DNA of 61,697 nucleotides from a virus. This document shows positions 36,437 through 44,725 of the stretch, one piece after another. The stretch is from the IMG/VR virus record IMGVR_UViG_3300009285_009643, positions 1 through 61,697 of that record. One strand, written 5' to 3'. Below the pieces are notes generated by a model. It was given only the letters and a program-made list of their open reading frames with translations. It had not been told where the DNA came from and made no database searches. A program made the position numbers and the translations under genes. Numbering within the stretch: position 1 is the first letter of the stretch; each line of letters begins with the position of its first letter.

Positions 36437-38694
36437 TGATGAGATATATATCCATAATTTTTATCTGCTTGTGTCTTCCGTCTTTTGCTGATGCTGCGTG
36501 TAATTGCGGATCAACAAATTCAGCCTCCCCTTGCACTGGACAGTCGATATCGGTGACGGTCACAGCGGGAACACCAAACGGCGGAACGGCATACGATGGC
36601 GTGTATAATTGGACTTTCAACTCTGGAGGCGGTGACGCTCGTTGTGGCCAGTTTGCAAACGGTGATTATTGGGTTGCACCCGCTGTTGGACAAACGACAG
36701 TGACGGTGACGGCGGTTACGAGCACAAGCCCAGGTACACTCAGGGTGGATGCTGATCCAACAACAGAATCAACAGGGTTAGGGAGTGGCAGCGGGACATA
36801 CGGTAATTATAACGCGGCAGAAGATATAATTCCGACACTTCCGCAATCGTACGGGGGAATAACCTCTCTCGTCGGGGCTCTGCGACGAAATACCACGGTT
36901 GAGGGCGGATGTAGCACCGGGCTTGCCGAATGTCAGGATTCTTACAATGCCGTCACGGTCCTTTCTACTGTACCTGAAAATGCAGGTTCAACAGTGATCC
37001 GCCCGAATATAACAGGGGAGACAAAAGAGTTAATCTCCATGTCAGCGTTCGATTGGTCGAGAGTACCATCAAAATCCTATTTGACTGGAACCGACGCAAC
37101 CGGACTTGCAAACATCAAGAGTAGATGGTCACACAGTACGGAAATGTTTGGAGTTTGGAATACTGTAGGGACTGATGCCGGAAGTTTATCTGAGGGCGGC
37201 AGGGCTTGGAGGTCGCATACACTGATAAATGCCTACGGCGCAGGAACGGCGGCGGTTTGGTATAACGATTTGATGGTTCTTTTTTCCGACGACAACACAA
37301 TTGAGGAGAAAAAACCAGCGCTTGCCGCAATGCTTGCATATGGTCTTGATCTTTATCATACGATATACGACCCTCCCGCCGGATTAGTGCGCCGCTGGAA
37401 TACAGGGGCAACTCAGCATCCTGGAAAATTTTTACCAGCGGTTATGCTCGGAGCGCTTCTTACCGATACGACAAAAGCCGATGTGTTGAAAACGGCGGTA
37501 GATCATGTGCGGGACTACCCGACACAAGGACCGTTTGAAATCGCTCAAATTCATCCCGGCGCAAACGGTCCGATATGGGGTGACGAGCCAGCTCTCAGTG
37601 GGACGTATTTTACTGGGTCATATTGGGGTAATCTCCTAGTTTCGCAATGCTATGACCTAGCGCCCGACCGAGTAATGTATGATTATTATGTTTTGAGCGC
37701 ATGGAAATCTTTCTCGCTCCCTATCGGGACGTTCGAAACTGGGACTCTGCATTTTACGTTTTGGAGTTTGCCGAACGGATCAACGGGTGATTTTAAAATT
37801 CGCAACGTGGCGATTGATGGTACTCCGATTAATTTTAATAGCGTAACTCTCGTAAATTACAATAACGCCACGGCAAATGGGACAATTGAGGACGCCGGGG
37901 CTACATACTCGATAGCGGCAGGGCAGACTGTTAAAAAACAGACCAGCGAAACATACACGGTCGGGGCTGGAAGCATCCTAACTTTTGACCTATATCAAAC
38001 CGCCCACGGATTGAGTGGGGCTGTAGGGTTTGAGGAAAACACCACTTACGATGCAACAAAAAGATTGATTCAGGTCAGCGGAACAGTTCAGCAGTCGAAT
38101 ATGTTTAATAAAGGATGCATCGCCGCGCTAGGGGCTAAAACCATGTGGGATTTTCACGGGTATATTGACGGGCCTCCTAACCGACCCGGTACTGGTTATA
38201 TGGGGTCATCGTTCAGTATGGAGAAAGGAATAGCCGCCGCTATGTGCCTGATGCCGGAGATAAATAGCATTGTAAATTATCCAGAGATTATCCAGTACGT
38301 AGATAGGGTTTTGAGCAGCGGGATAAAAGCATCTCCTGACCCGTGCGTAACACCTGACACTCGAGAGAATCTAACTACGTGCGACCCGTACCGTAATACT
38401 GGATGCTCTTATTACGGGTCAACGTGGGGGCCGGTAGATAAAACCAGCAAAACCTCAGCCTGTATAACCACAGCCACACCACCGTATACCAAAATCGGAA
38501 GGTTTTCAGATGCTGGCGGGGTAGATGGTGGTTCGATATCCACATCATACACTTCAAGCCAAGTCGAGGCAAACTGGGCAACAATCCGCGCCGAGTTAGG
38601 GGCTCCCCCGCCAGACCCACCAATTCCGCCAGGGCTTGAAGGCAAACGTACTATCGGTGGTCTGTGGATCAAGTCAATACCGAATAATAATTAA
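36436..38694 (+). CDS. Large secreted protein of unknown enzymatic type, 752 residues
   Basis: The signal peptide MMRYISIIFICLCLPSFADA ends before CNCG. Residues 30-110 look like a beta-sandwich (SISVTVTAGTPNGGTAYDGV). A long helical part with many aromatic and His residues (WSHSTEMFGVWNTVGTDAGS, DLYHTIYDPPAGLVRRW, EIAQIHPGANGPIWGDEPAL) resembles the alpha/alpha-barrel core of secreted polysaccharide-degrading enzymes. No catalytic pattern could be fixed. Residues about 425-490 may be a second beta module. The last 100 residues are Cys- and Pro-rich. Base composition is more AT-rich than in neighbouring genes, hinting at recent acquisition. Confidence 0.55.
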   Translation: MMRYISIIFICLCLPSFADAACNCGSTNSASPCTGQSISVTVTAGTPNGGTAYDGVYNWTFNSGGGDARCGQFANGDYWVAPAVGQTTVTVTAVTSTSPGTLRVDADPTTESTGLGSGSGTYGNYNAAEDIIPTLPQSYGGITSLVGALRRNTTVEGGCSTGLAECQDSYNAVTVLSTVPENAGSTVIRPNITGETKELISMSAFDWSRVPSKSYLTGTDATGLANIKSRWSHSTEMFGVWNTVGTDAGSLSEGGRAWRSHTLINAYGAGTAAVWYNDLMVLFSDDNTIEEKKPALAAMLAYGLDLYHTIYDPPAGLVRRWNTGATQHPGKFLPAVMLGALLTDTTKADVLKTAVDHVRDYPTQGPFEIAQIHPGANGPIWGDEPALSGTYFTGSYWGNLLVSQCYDLAPDRVMYDYYVLSAWKSFSLPIGTFETGTLHFTFWSLPNGSTGDFKIRNVAIDGTPINFNSVTLVNYNNATANGTIEDAGATYSIAAGQTVKKQTSETYTVGAGSILTFDLYQTAHGLSGAVGFEENTTYDATKRLIQVSGTVQQSNMFNKGCIAALGAKTMWDFHGYIDGPPNRPGTGYMGSSFSMEKGIAAAMCLMPEINSIVNYPEIIQYVDRVLSSGIKASPDPCVTPDTRENLTTCDPYRNTGCSYYGSTWGPVDKTSKTSACITTATPPYTKIGRFSDAGGVDGGSISTSYTSSQVEANWATIRAELGAPPPDPPIPPGLEGKRTIGGLWIKSIPNNN

Positions 38695-38705
38695 GAGGGT
38701 TGAGA

Positions 38706-39179
38706 ATGAACGTTGGAAAAAACTTCATGCGGTTGCTGATCGATGCTGAAGGCTTCAAAACTCAGGTATATCCAGATAGAGCAGGATATTTGACTATCGG
38801 CATCGGCCATAAACTCACTCAGTCAGAACTTTCTTCGGGGAAGATCCTGATCAACCACCAACCAATCAAGTACCGGAATGGCCTGACTGATGATCAGGTA
38901 TACTCCCTGGCCAGACAGGACGTGGCTTGGGCGACTGAAGCCGTCAGCAAATCAGTCAAAGTACCATTGACCCAGAATCAGTTCGACGCTTTGGTGTGTA
39001 TGACCTTTAACATCGGCGCCGATGCTTTTCAGGGGTCTACTCTGCTGGAGGAATTGAATCTGAGACGGTATGACCAAGTCCCTATTCAAATGGTTCGGTG
39101 GCACTGGTCCGGCGGCGTACCCCATGTTCTGGATAGCCGCCGGCAGAAAGAGATTTTGGTGTGGAACACTGAGGATTAG
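38706..39179 (+). CDS. Endolysin, T4-type lysozyme (GH24)
   Basis: Degrades peptidoglycan for lysis. The catalytic Glu15-Asp24-Thr30 (DAEGFKTQVYPDRAGYLTIGIGH) has the exact spacing of the T4/P21 lysozyme triad. LTQNQFDALVCMTFNIGADAF is the usual second conserved helix. Start taken as ATG 38706 behind AGAGGG. A TTG two codons upstream is a weaker option. No signal peptide, so it needs a holin. The stop overlaps the convergent ThyX stop by four bases. Confidence 0.9.
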   Translation: MNVGKNFMRLLIDAEGFKTQVYPDRAGYLTIGIGHKLTQSELSSGKILINHQPIKYRNGLTDDQVYSLARQDVAWATEAVSKSVKVPLTQNQFDALVCMTFNIGADAFQGSTLLEELNLRRYDQVPIQMVRWHWSGGVPHVLDSRRQKEILVWNTED

Positions 39180-39988
39180 ATTTTATCCCAACCCAAAGAA
39201 ATAAACTCATCTCTCAAAGGCGTCATCAGATCCCGCATCAGTGGATCGGCGCCTTTTGCACATCGTTGTCCGAACATATGTTGCCACTGAGGCAGCGGGG
39301 CGGTAATGATAATCTGGGTAGCGGTGCTGTTCGGTAGATGGTCCCGGGCTTCCTGGGGAGATTGTCCGTACTGTCTAGCCTCCCGATAAGCCTGTTCACA
39401 GGCTGCCATTGATGCCAGCCAGTGGTCATATTGCGGATTCATTTTCTGCTTATCGTAATACCTGACCGGGAGAATGAACTCTAGATCCTTTGTGTGGTCC
39501 ACATATCTTTGACTAAGTTGTGCGAACCCACAAGGGCGATGGCGAACAAGTTCATGCGACATTGCCCGATTGGTCGTAAAATCCACCGATACCGACTGTG
39601 CCCAGTTGGGAATATTCTCCACCACTTGGGCACAGCGCAGTCTGTTGATGTCGTGGATGGAGGTGAAGCCTAATGCTTCGATGTACGCCCGGTAATTACC
39701 AGCATAAATCCAAGGGCCTGTGCCCTCTCTACTGCTGTAAATGAAATTACTGTCGTCAAGCGCTGCTTGCTGGCATCTGGATGCCATGACAAAGAGAGAG
39801 TGATCAAGCATGGCAAGGTGCTTCTTGTCAAAGAGCATGTCGACAAACTTGAGATACGATTCCTCAGTCGTCTTTTCCCCACTCTGCCAGCACACCCGGC
39901 CGATTTCTTCAATCCGCTTCAGCGCCCCAACGTGGTCTGTCGGACACGGTCCCATTATTCGGTAACTTTGTTTGATTACTTTTGGCAT
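39176..39988 (-). CDS. thyX: Flavin-dependent thymidylate synthase
   Basis: Makes dTMP from dUMP with FAD, NADPH and methylene-tetrahydrofolate. The signature R-H-R-x7-S is present: R149-H150-R151 and S159 in ELVRHRPCGFAQLSQRY. DHSLFVMASRCQQAALDDSN and the NYRAYIEAL region fit the family, as does the length of 270. In phage it supplies dTTP for replication and frees synthesis from host ThyA. It is the last gene of the leftward module, converging on the lysozyme gene with overlapping stops and no terminator. Confidence 0.9.
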   Translation of the reverse strand: MPKVIKQSYRIMGPCPTDHVGALKRIEEIGRVCWQSGEKTTEESYLKFVDMLFDKKHLAMLDHSLFVMASRCQQAALDDSNFIYSSREGTGPWIYAGNYRAYIEALGFTSIHDINRLRCAQVVENIPNWAQSVSVDFTTNRAMSHELVRHRPCGFAQLSQRYVDHTKDLEFILPVRYYDKQKMNPQYDHWLASMAACEQAYREARQYGQSPQEARDHLPNSTATQIIITAPLPQWQHMFGQRCAKGADPLMRDLMTPLRDEFISLGWDKI

Positions 39989-40183
39989 TTAGTCCTCCAA
40001 TAGTTTTTGGTACAATTCTTCAAGGGCATCTTCATCCCCTGAGATCACGATCCGCCGGCGTCCGTTTTTAACCTCGCTGCTGATGGTAACGCTTGGGTGG
40101 TCAAGTATCTTTCTCAGATCGAACAATACCGGCTCAGGATGATTCCAAGCCTTATCGTTTCTTGGGTTACTCTCTTTACTCAT
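39989..40183 (-). CDS. Hypothetical protein, 64 residues
   Basis: Start at ATG 40183 behind GGGAGGATCCAG, overlapping the end of 40176-40358. A basic, Pro-containing N-terminus precedes PSVTISSEVKNGRRRIVISG and an acidic helix (DEDALEELYQKLLED). It reads as a small alpha/beta unit that could bind nucleic acid. ThyX starts next on the same strand. No family recognised. Confidence 0.6.
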   Translation of the reverse strand: MSKESNPRNDKAWNHPEPVLFDLRKILDHPSVTISSEVKNGRRRIVISGDEDALEELYQKLLED

Positions 40184-40358
40184 CTGGATCCTCCCACACG
40201 TTCCCACCACCAAGATCAAAATACTCCTTTTTCAATTTTTCGAGGATCTCAGGGAGTGTCTGTCTGAGGCACTCAACATGGATCTCCGCAGGTATATTTA
40301 GCTCAAGTGCTGCTACGGTATTCTCTAGACTGTCGATAACTTCTGCTATTCTGTTCAT
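40176..40358 (-). CDS. Small conserved phage protein, 60 residues, paralogue of 3894-4067
   Basis: ATG at 40358 behind AAGGAGAAACA. The sequence starts MNRIAEVIDSLENTVAALEL and ends NVWEDPDE. It aligns end to end with the gene product at 3894-4067, sharing the I-D-x-L-E-N start, R-x-x-L-P-E centre and N-V-W-E-D end. Helical and acidic. Role unknown; duplication or horizontal re-acquisition from a related phage is likely. Confidence 0.65.
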   Translation of the reverse strand: MNRIAEVIDSLENTVAALELNIPAEIHVECLRQTLPEILEKLKKEYFDLGGGNVWEDPDE

Positions 40359-40420
40359 TGTTTCTCCTTGTTCGTAAAGGCGCCTTACCAAGCGCCTTCC
40401 TGATTATCAGTTTAGTCTAC

Positions 40421-41434
40421 TTAACGAATCTCCTCACCTAGGCACCACCCCCCAAATGCCTGACCTTCGCCGATTTCCCACTCAGGAGCAGTACGAATTT
40501 CTACGAAACTGTCAAGCAGGTTTCTCATAGCGTCCAGCGCCTTGAGGAACAGGTATACCCGCTCCAACACGAAGCCGTCATCTTCTTCCTGTCCCATTTT
40601 CGGGAGCTTCACACCTTTGTAATAGAAGGTAGAGGCGGCGAAAGTCAGCTGCACAGAAATGTCGCCCTCTATTGCAAGCACAAGGTCCATCTGTTCTACC
40701 TGCTTGCCAGTGGCGAGGGCGTCCATGGCCTCATGGTAAGAGTTCACACAAGCAACCTTTTCGCCCGGGGCCGCAGACTCCAACTGGATCTTGTCGCCTA
40801 TGTCGACTATTAGTCCACCATCATTGAACTCAGCATTGCCTGTATCACTCCGGAACCACAGCCAAGTGAGGAACTCCCGGGGATTCACCTCATCTGGCAG
40901 TACACTCTCAGGACACACTGGCTCAATGTTTATCCCGAACGTTTCGGTGAATAAACCCTGCAGTAGCTCTTGGGCCTGCTTGCCGGTGGAGAGCAGCAGC
41001 GCTCGGTTACCGTCCAGGTCCCAGACGACCTCGAACACCGACGGGGTCGGCTTGGCCTTACGGACGAGCTCCGTTTTAACTCGCTCCTTGATCTCAATCT
41101 TACGGCTCCGGGAAAGCCTGGGTATCTGCTTCTCTTGCCGTTCCTGGTCAAAGGCCATGGCCACATACTTCTTTAGGACCACTGAAGGGACTCTGCGCTC
41201 GTCAACCCGCAGGGACATGACCACGTAATCGCCCACGATGGGGTCAAAGTCAGAGTTGAACATATTGAGTGGCGATACCCAGCCGATCGAGTAGTCATCA
41301 AAAGTGTCTTCGATGTCCCGGAAGGCAAAAGCGGGTACACGCTCTCTGATAAAGTGGTGGACGTCTACCTCCGGCAGCTTGCCGGTGGGGACAGAAAATT
41401 CTACGAAACTGGTGGAACCTTTAAGCAATGTCAT
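40421..41434 (-). CDS. rdgC: RdgC-like recombination-associated protein, 337 residues
   Basis: The start ATG 41434 is preceded by GGAGAACAAA; the frame runs further upstream without a start signal. The sequence has the RdgC layout: F-x-D-x-x-x-x-x-G-W-V near residue 60 (YSIGWVSPL), R-x-P-S-V-V-L-K-K-Y around 90, K-x-x-L-V-R-x-A-x-P (RVKTELVRKAKPTPSVFEVV), and a C-terminal G-K-Q-V-x-x-M-D-L half. RdgC binds double-stranded DNA as a ring and restrains RecA. A phage copy could protect replicating ends or limit host recombination. Length agrees (about 300). Confidence 0.75.
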   Translation of the reverse strand: MTLLKGSTSFVEFSVPTGKLPEVDVHHFIRERVPAFAFRDIEDTFDDYSIGWVSPLNMFNSDFDPIVGDYVVMSLRVDERRVPSVVLKKYVAMAFDQERQEKQIPRLSRSRKIEIKERVKTELVRKAKPTPSVFEVVWDLDGNRALLLSTGKQAQELLQGLFTETFGINIEPVCPESVLPDEVNPREFLTWLWFRSDTGNAEFNDGGLIVDIGDKIQLESAAPGEKVACVNSYHEAMDALATGKQVEQMDLVLAIEGDISVQLTFAASTFYYKGVKLPKMGQEEDDGFVLERVYLFLKALDAMRNLLDSFVEIRTAPEWEIGEGQAFGGWCLGEEIR

Positions 41435-41444
41435 TTTGTTCTCC

Positions 41445-41783
41445 TTAAACTGAATGATGTAATATTTTGTCTGTTGACTTATCAAGACACGCTCGACAGA
41501 TCAGATGTGACTCTGGACCAAGGTACGGAACCATCTTCCCGCAGCCACCGGCACAGTAAGCTTCCTTTGGTATGAAGCAGTTGGCATTCTTGGCAAACTG
41601 TTCTAGGCTATCAGTTTCTCTGTTCGGCGGGTGCGGTTGGTCCAAAGCCCTAGCTCTCTCCTCCTCCAAAATCTCTAGCCGTTCCTTCAAAAATCCAAGG
41701 GTATTTGAGATCAAAATAACAGCTACAGTCAGTATCACAACACAAAGCACCAGAATGACTATTGCAAACTGTATTCGTATCAT
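41445..41783 (-). CDS. Membrane-anchored zinc-ribbon protein, 112 residues
   Basis: Start at ATG 41783 behind GGAGGGGAAGG. One long membrane helix (IRIQFAIVILVLCVVILTVA) near the N-terminus is followed by a coiled coil (LKERLEILEEERARALDQ) and a zinc-ribbon-like CAGGCGKMVPY with CRACL at the end. It should sit on the inner membrane with the ribbon in the cytoplasm. Function unknown; it could tether replication or repair proteins to the membrane. Confidence 0.55.
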   Translation of the reverse strand: MIRIQFAIVILVLCVVILTVAVILISNTLGFLKERLEILEEERARALDQPHPPNRETDSLEQFAKNANCFIPKEAYCAGGCGKMVPYLGPESHLICRACLDKSTDKILHHSV

Positions 41784-41793
41784 CCTTCCCCTC

Positions 41794-42060
41794 CTATCGA
41801 GAAATAAACCTCTGTAGAATTCCTTCACGCAGGCCCTTGTTCCCGCAATCGTGAGCACAGGAGAACGAGTCGCAAGACAGGTCCAGGCCGATGATTATCG
41901 TGTAAACATCCAAGTTCTTCGATGGGCTCTCGTCTCTGCCTTGGCCCATCTGAGACCTGATGAACTCGGACACCAGATCCTTAGGGTCTTTGGCATTGCC
42001 AGTGACCTCAAAGCTGTCCTTCTCAATATCATAAACAATCTGTACAGCAACATCTATCAT
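41794..42060 (-). CDS. Hypothetical protein, 88 residues
   Basis: ATG at 42060 behind AGGAGGATTGAG. MIDVAVQIVYDIEKDSFEVT is a beta-hairpin-like start, then an acidic helical region; two Cys lie in a short C-terminal part (SCDSFSCAHDCG). Probably a small soluble early protein. No family recognised. Confidence 0.55.
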   Translation of the reverse strand: MIDVAVQIVYDIEKDSFEVTGNAKDPKDLVSEFIRSQMGQGRDESPSKNLDVYTIIIGLDLSCDSFSCAHDCGNKGLREGILQRFISR

Positions 42061-42070
42061 CTCAATCCTC

Positions 42071-42337
42071 CTAGTCGTCCCATTCGAGACTGTTTGAACT
42101 ATCAGGCCAACATGACCAGCATCCACAGGGGTGCTGGTGGTATCCACGCTGGTACCTAAGTGTATAGTCCGTGATTTGTCGACCGTCTACTATCCAGTAG
42201 TCATCCTCAAAAGGAATAGGTGCCTCTATCATGTACCTGACACATCCTTCTGTTCCGGTCTTATGTGGAGTAGACTTTCCTGTACCACAGTTACAATCGT
42301 GATCATGACTTGATTTGTAATCCTTGAGTGTCTTCAC
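42071..42337 (-). CDS. Hypothetical Cys/His-rich protein, 88 residues
   Basis: GTG start behind GGAGGAAGGG, overlapping the ligase stop as GTGA. Cys and His are concentrated at both ends (SSHDHDCNCGTGKS, HQHPCGCWSCWPDSS), suggesting one or two metal sites. The middle is an ordinary alpha/beta stretch. It is coupled to the DNA ligase. No family recognised. Confidence 0.5.
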   Translation of the reverse strand: MKTLKDYKSSHDHDCNCGTGKSTPHKTGTEGCVRYMIEAPIPFEDDYWIVDGRQITDYTLRYQRGYHQHPCGCWSCWPDSSNSLEWDD

Positions 42338-43749
42338 CCCTTCCTCCTCGCCGCAGCGATCTCCAGGATCTCCTTCAGGGTGTCAGCGCGGTTTTTGTCT
42401 GTCCTGATTTCGATGAAGCGGCAATGATCGAAAGATCTGGGTTTGCCCTCGACCTTGGATTTGGACACGGCGTTGAATTTGACCGTGCAGATTTTACCCA
42501 CAAACGTCTCAGGATCCTCACTACGCATCGCATCAGTCATGCCAGAGCATTTACCTACCAGCCCGCCGCATGAGCTTCTGATGTGGAAGGATCCAAGCTT
42601 ATCCTCGTATTTGCCGCCTGGTTTACCGAACTCCCAGCCATAGATCTCGACCTCGCACTCCGAGACGTTCTTACACTTGGCCATGAACAGGCTGGTGCCG
42701 TCTTTCCAGACCTCGTCCGGGTGCTTTACCACGGTGCCCTCTAGCGGTTCTTCCCCTTTAGGTACCGGCCTAGCCCGGATCTCGTCGTAGTGTGCCCAGG
42801 CTTCTTTCTCTGAATAAACAGGCTTGGTCTCTGTCTGATGGATAATGTCGCTGTCGCTGTCGGCCATATCAAGGATCTGGGCCAGGCAGTTGCGCCGCTG
42901 CTGTACCGTGAGTGGGCTGTAGCCGTCTGTATAGTCCGCCAGGGGCAGGCAGGTCCAAAGAGAAAACCCGATCCTACCCAATTCCTCCTGGTTGCCATGG
43001 CCACCCTGGAATTTGTTGATGATCGCGTTGCCAAGTGTCCTGGGCAGGTGTTTTAAGCCGCTGGCTTGTCGACACTCATAACGAACCAACCCCTCACCCT
43101 CGAACACAATGCCGCTCTCGAACATCTCGTAGTCCACGCCGTCTTCATCGACCGCGCCCGGGTCCAGGGCCATGAAAGCGTCGTCGAACTGGTCGCTGAA
43201 GTCGAACTTCTTCCCATTGCGTGATTCGAAGATCGGCTTGCCGACAGTAGGGATCTTTACCCGGATGAAGAGGCCATTTTCCTTCAAGTCGCTGAAAGCA
43301 TATTGGCCTCCCCCGGCAACCGGAGTGGTGAAGATACGCTCGAGTTCGGCGTCGGTTGAGCACCGCTGATATGGATAGTACGGGATCTCCCCGGGCAGGA
43401 TCGCATGCATGGACTTGGCCGAGAACCCGCAGTCTGGATTCTTCCGAAGGATCTTGTTGAGGACCTCCAAGTGGTAAGGAGACTGGCTGCCAAGCGCGGC
43501 CAACTCCTCCTTGTCTTTCTTGCTGGCTGATCCCTTGTCGTTCAGCTCGTCGAGCTTGTCGTAGAAGTCACCCTCGATCGGCTCTTCGGCCAAGGACACC
43601 CTGCTGACATTGAAAGTCAGTGACTCGTCCAGGCAGTAGTGCATGAACTTGTTGAAGTTTGGGTCCTCCATATACTCAAGAACGAGTTTACGCTTTCCTG
43701 CCTTATTCTCATCATTTATTGCAGAAACTTTCTCTAATATTTCCTTCAT
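42334..43749 (-). CDS. ATP-dependent DNA ligase (T4-like)
   Basis: Seals nicks via an AMP-enzyme intermediate. The adenylated Lys is K156 in FSDLKENGLFIRV (motif I, K-E-N-G). Motif IV is EGTVVKHP (337-344), followed by motif V MAKCKN. A C-terminal OB-fold part (KPGGKYEDKLGSFHIRSSCG) completes the pattern. The N-terminal 110 residues are an additional helical DNA-binding region, as in larger phage ligases. It lies among replication genes, coupled to its neighbour. Confidence 0.8.
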   Translation of the reverse strand: MKEILEKVSAINDENKAGKRKLVLEYMEDPNFNKFMHYCLDESLTFNVSRVSLAEEPIEGDFYDKLDELNDKGSASKKDKEELAALGSQSPYHLEVLNKILRKNPDCGFSAKSMHAILPGEIPYYPYQRCSTDAELERIFTTPVAGGGQYAFSDLKENGLFIRVKIPTVGKPIFESRNGKKFDFSDQFDDAFMALDPGAVDEDGVDYEMFESGIVFEGEGLVRYECRQASGLKHLPRTLGNAIINKFQGGHGNQEELGRIGFSLWTCLPLADYTDGYSPLTVQQRRNCLAQILDMADSDSDIIHQTETKPVYSEKEAWAHYDEIRARPVPKGEEPLEGTVVKHPDEVWKDGTSLFMAKCKNVSECEVEIYGWEFGKPGGKYEDKLGSFHIRSSCGGLVGKCSGMTDAMRSEDPETFVGKICTVKFNAVSKSKVEGKPRSFDHCRFIEIRTDKNRADTLKEILEIAAARRKG

Positions 43750-44217
43750 TTATTTCTCCTTATATGTATCTGGCTTTATTTTATAGGCCCACTTGGTTGG
43801 GTTGGCTCCATCGATTGTGGTAAACACGTCGTTACAGGCGTCCCATCCCCAGACCACCCAACCGTCAGCATCGCTCCAGAAACCGTCCTTCACTCCTGAT
43901 GGATTGAAATCTTCATCAACCCAGTCTGGAGCCCACAACCACAGTGGTTCATCCGCAGGCGCAGTGGCTATGTTATTCCACTCAACCTGCTGCTCTCGCA
44001 AGAAGTCAATAGCCTGATGGATCTCTGTTAAAGTGAAATCCAGTGGATCACCAGAATCGCAACCACCGCCGTCAATACGATCGTCCGTCGCGGCTACCAG
44101 AATTTCATAAATGGACTGCTGCCATCTCCCCTGTTCTTCATCCATCCTTTTCTCCAACTCTTCATTCAGTTTATCGAGTTGGGCTTTCTCATAGCAGCCG
44201 CATGTATCTGTATTCAT
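43750..44217 (-). CDS. Hypothetical protein, 155 residues
   Basis: ATG 44217 overlaps the upstream stop (ATGA). An N-terminal coiled coil (AQLDKLNEELEKRMDEEQGR) precedes a region of acidic and Trp-rich residues (WNNIATAPADEPLWLWAPDW, WVVWGWDACNDVF). The I-x-T-A-P-x-D-x-P-L pattern resembles short DUF551-like modules found in many phage proteins, here diverged. Function unknown. Confidence 0.55.
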   Translation of the reverse strand: MNTDTCGCYEKAQLDKLNEELEKRMDEEQGRWQQSIYEILVAATDDRIDGGGCDSGDPLDFTLTEIHQAIDFLREQQVEWNNIATAPADEPLWLWAPDWVDEDFNPSGVKDGFWSDADGWVVWGWDACNDVFTTIDGANPTKWAYKIKPDTYKEK

Positions 44218-44495
44218 TTACCCTCCTGTTGTTTTGGCTGAAAGGGAAACGTTTTATTACACCTCTCCATAAAGAGCATCATAGCGAAATTGGCCACGTC
44301 AATGAGGTCTTTATCTTCGCCAAAATCGCCGTCTATCAACTTGGCCTTTTCTAAAAGCCGCTCCTTGATACTGTACTCATTTGGGTGTTGCCAGCCGGTG
44401 AAACCGGCACTTGCTTTATGTAGCATCCGCTTGGCCATCCACTCAGAGAAAATATTCACTGCTCTGAGAATTTCTTCTGTCTCATTTTCTTTCAT
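44214..44495 (-). CDS. Hypothetical protein, 93 residues
   Basis: ATG behind GGAGACGACGG. All-helical, with FSEWMAKRMLHKASAGFTGW, then a D-V-A-N-F-A-M-M-L end module. This resembles small phage proteins with S-x-W-M/R and D-V-A-N-F motifs, recalled from unrelated phages, of unknown role; some sit near nucleotide-metabolism genes. Soluble. Confidence 0.55.
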   Translation of the reverse strand: MKENETEEILRAVNIFSEWMAKRMLHKASAGFTGWQHPNEYSIKERLLEKAKLIDGDFGEDKDLIDVANFAMMLFMERCNKTFPFQPKQQEGK

Positions 44496-44506
44496 CCGTC
44501 GTCTCC

Positions 44507-44713
44507 TTAAAAGAATATGACAATAGTCTCTACCCCGTCCTTCCGCATAACCAATTCGTACCCCTCGTCAGTCTTCTTGGCCACTCTTTCCAGCAACCTA
44601 ATACTCAGCTTGAACAAACCAGATCGGCTCCCACAGCCAAATTTATCTTTTAGCGCATCCACCGTAGCTGATTCCTCGTCACTCCAATCAAGGATGGTTC
44701 TTTTTCCTTTCAT
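44507..44713 (-). CDS. Ribbon-helix-helix-like protein, 68 residues
   Basis: ATG 44713, with AGGAGAGATAG before it. The middle (ATVDALKDKFGCGSRSGLFK followed by LSIRLLERVA) and the end GYELVMRKDGVETIVIFF match the helix-loop-helix plus short C-terminal hairpin of RHH regulators such as solo antitoxins. The first strand (RTILDWSDEE) is not typical, so the assignment is uncertain. If real, it would be a repressor in the replication operon. Confidence 0.45.
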   Translation of the reverse strand: MKGKRTILDWSDEESATVDALKDKFGCGSRSGLFKLSIRLLERVAKKTDEGYELVMRKDGVETIVIFF

Positions 44714-44725
44714 CTATCTCTCCTC

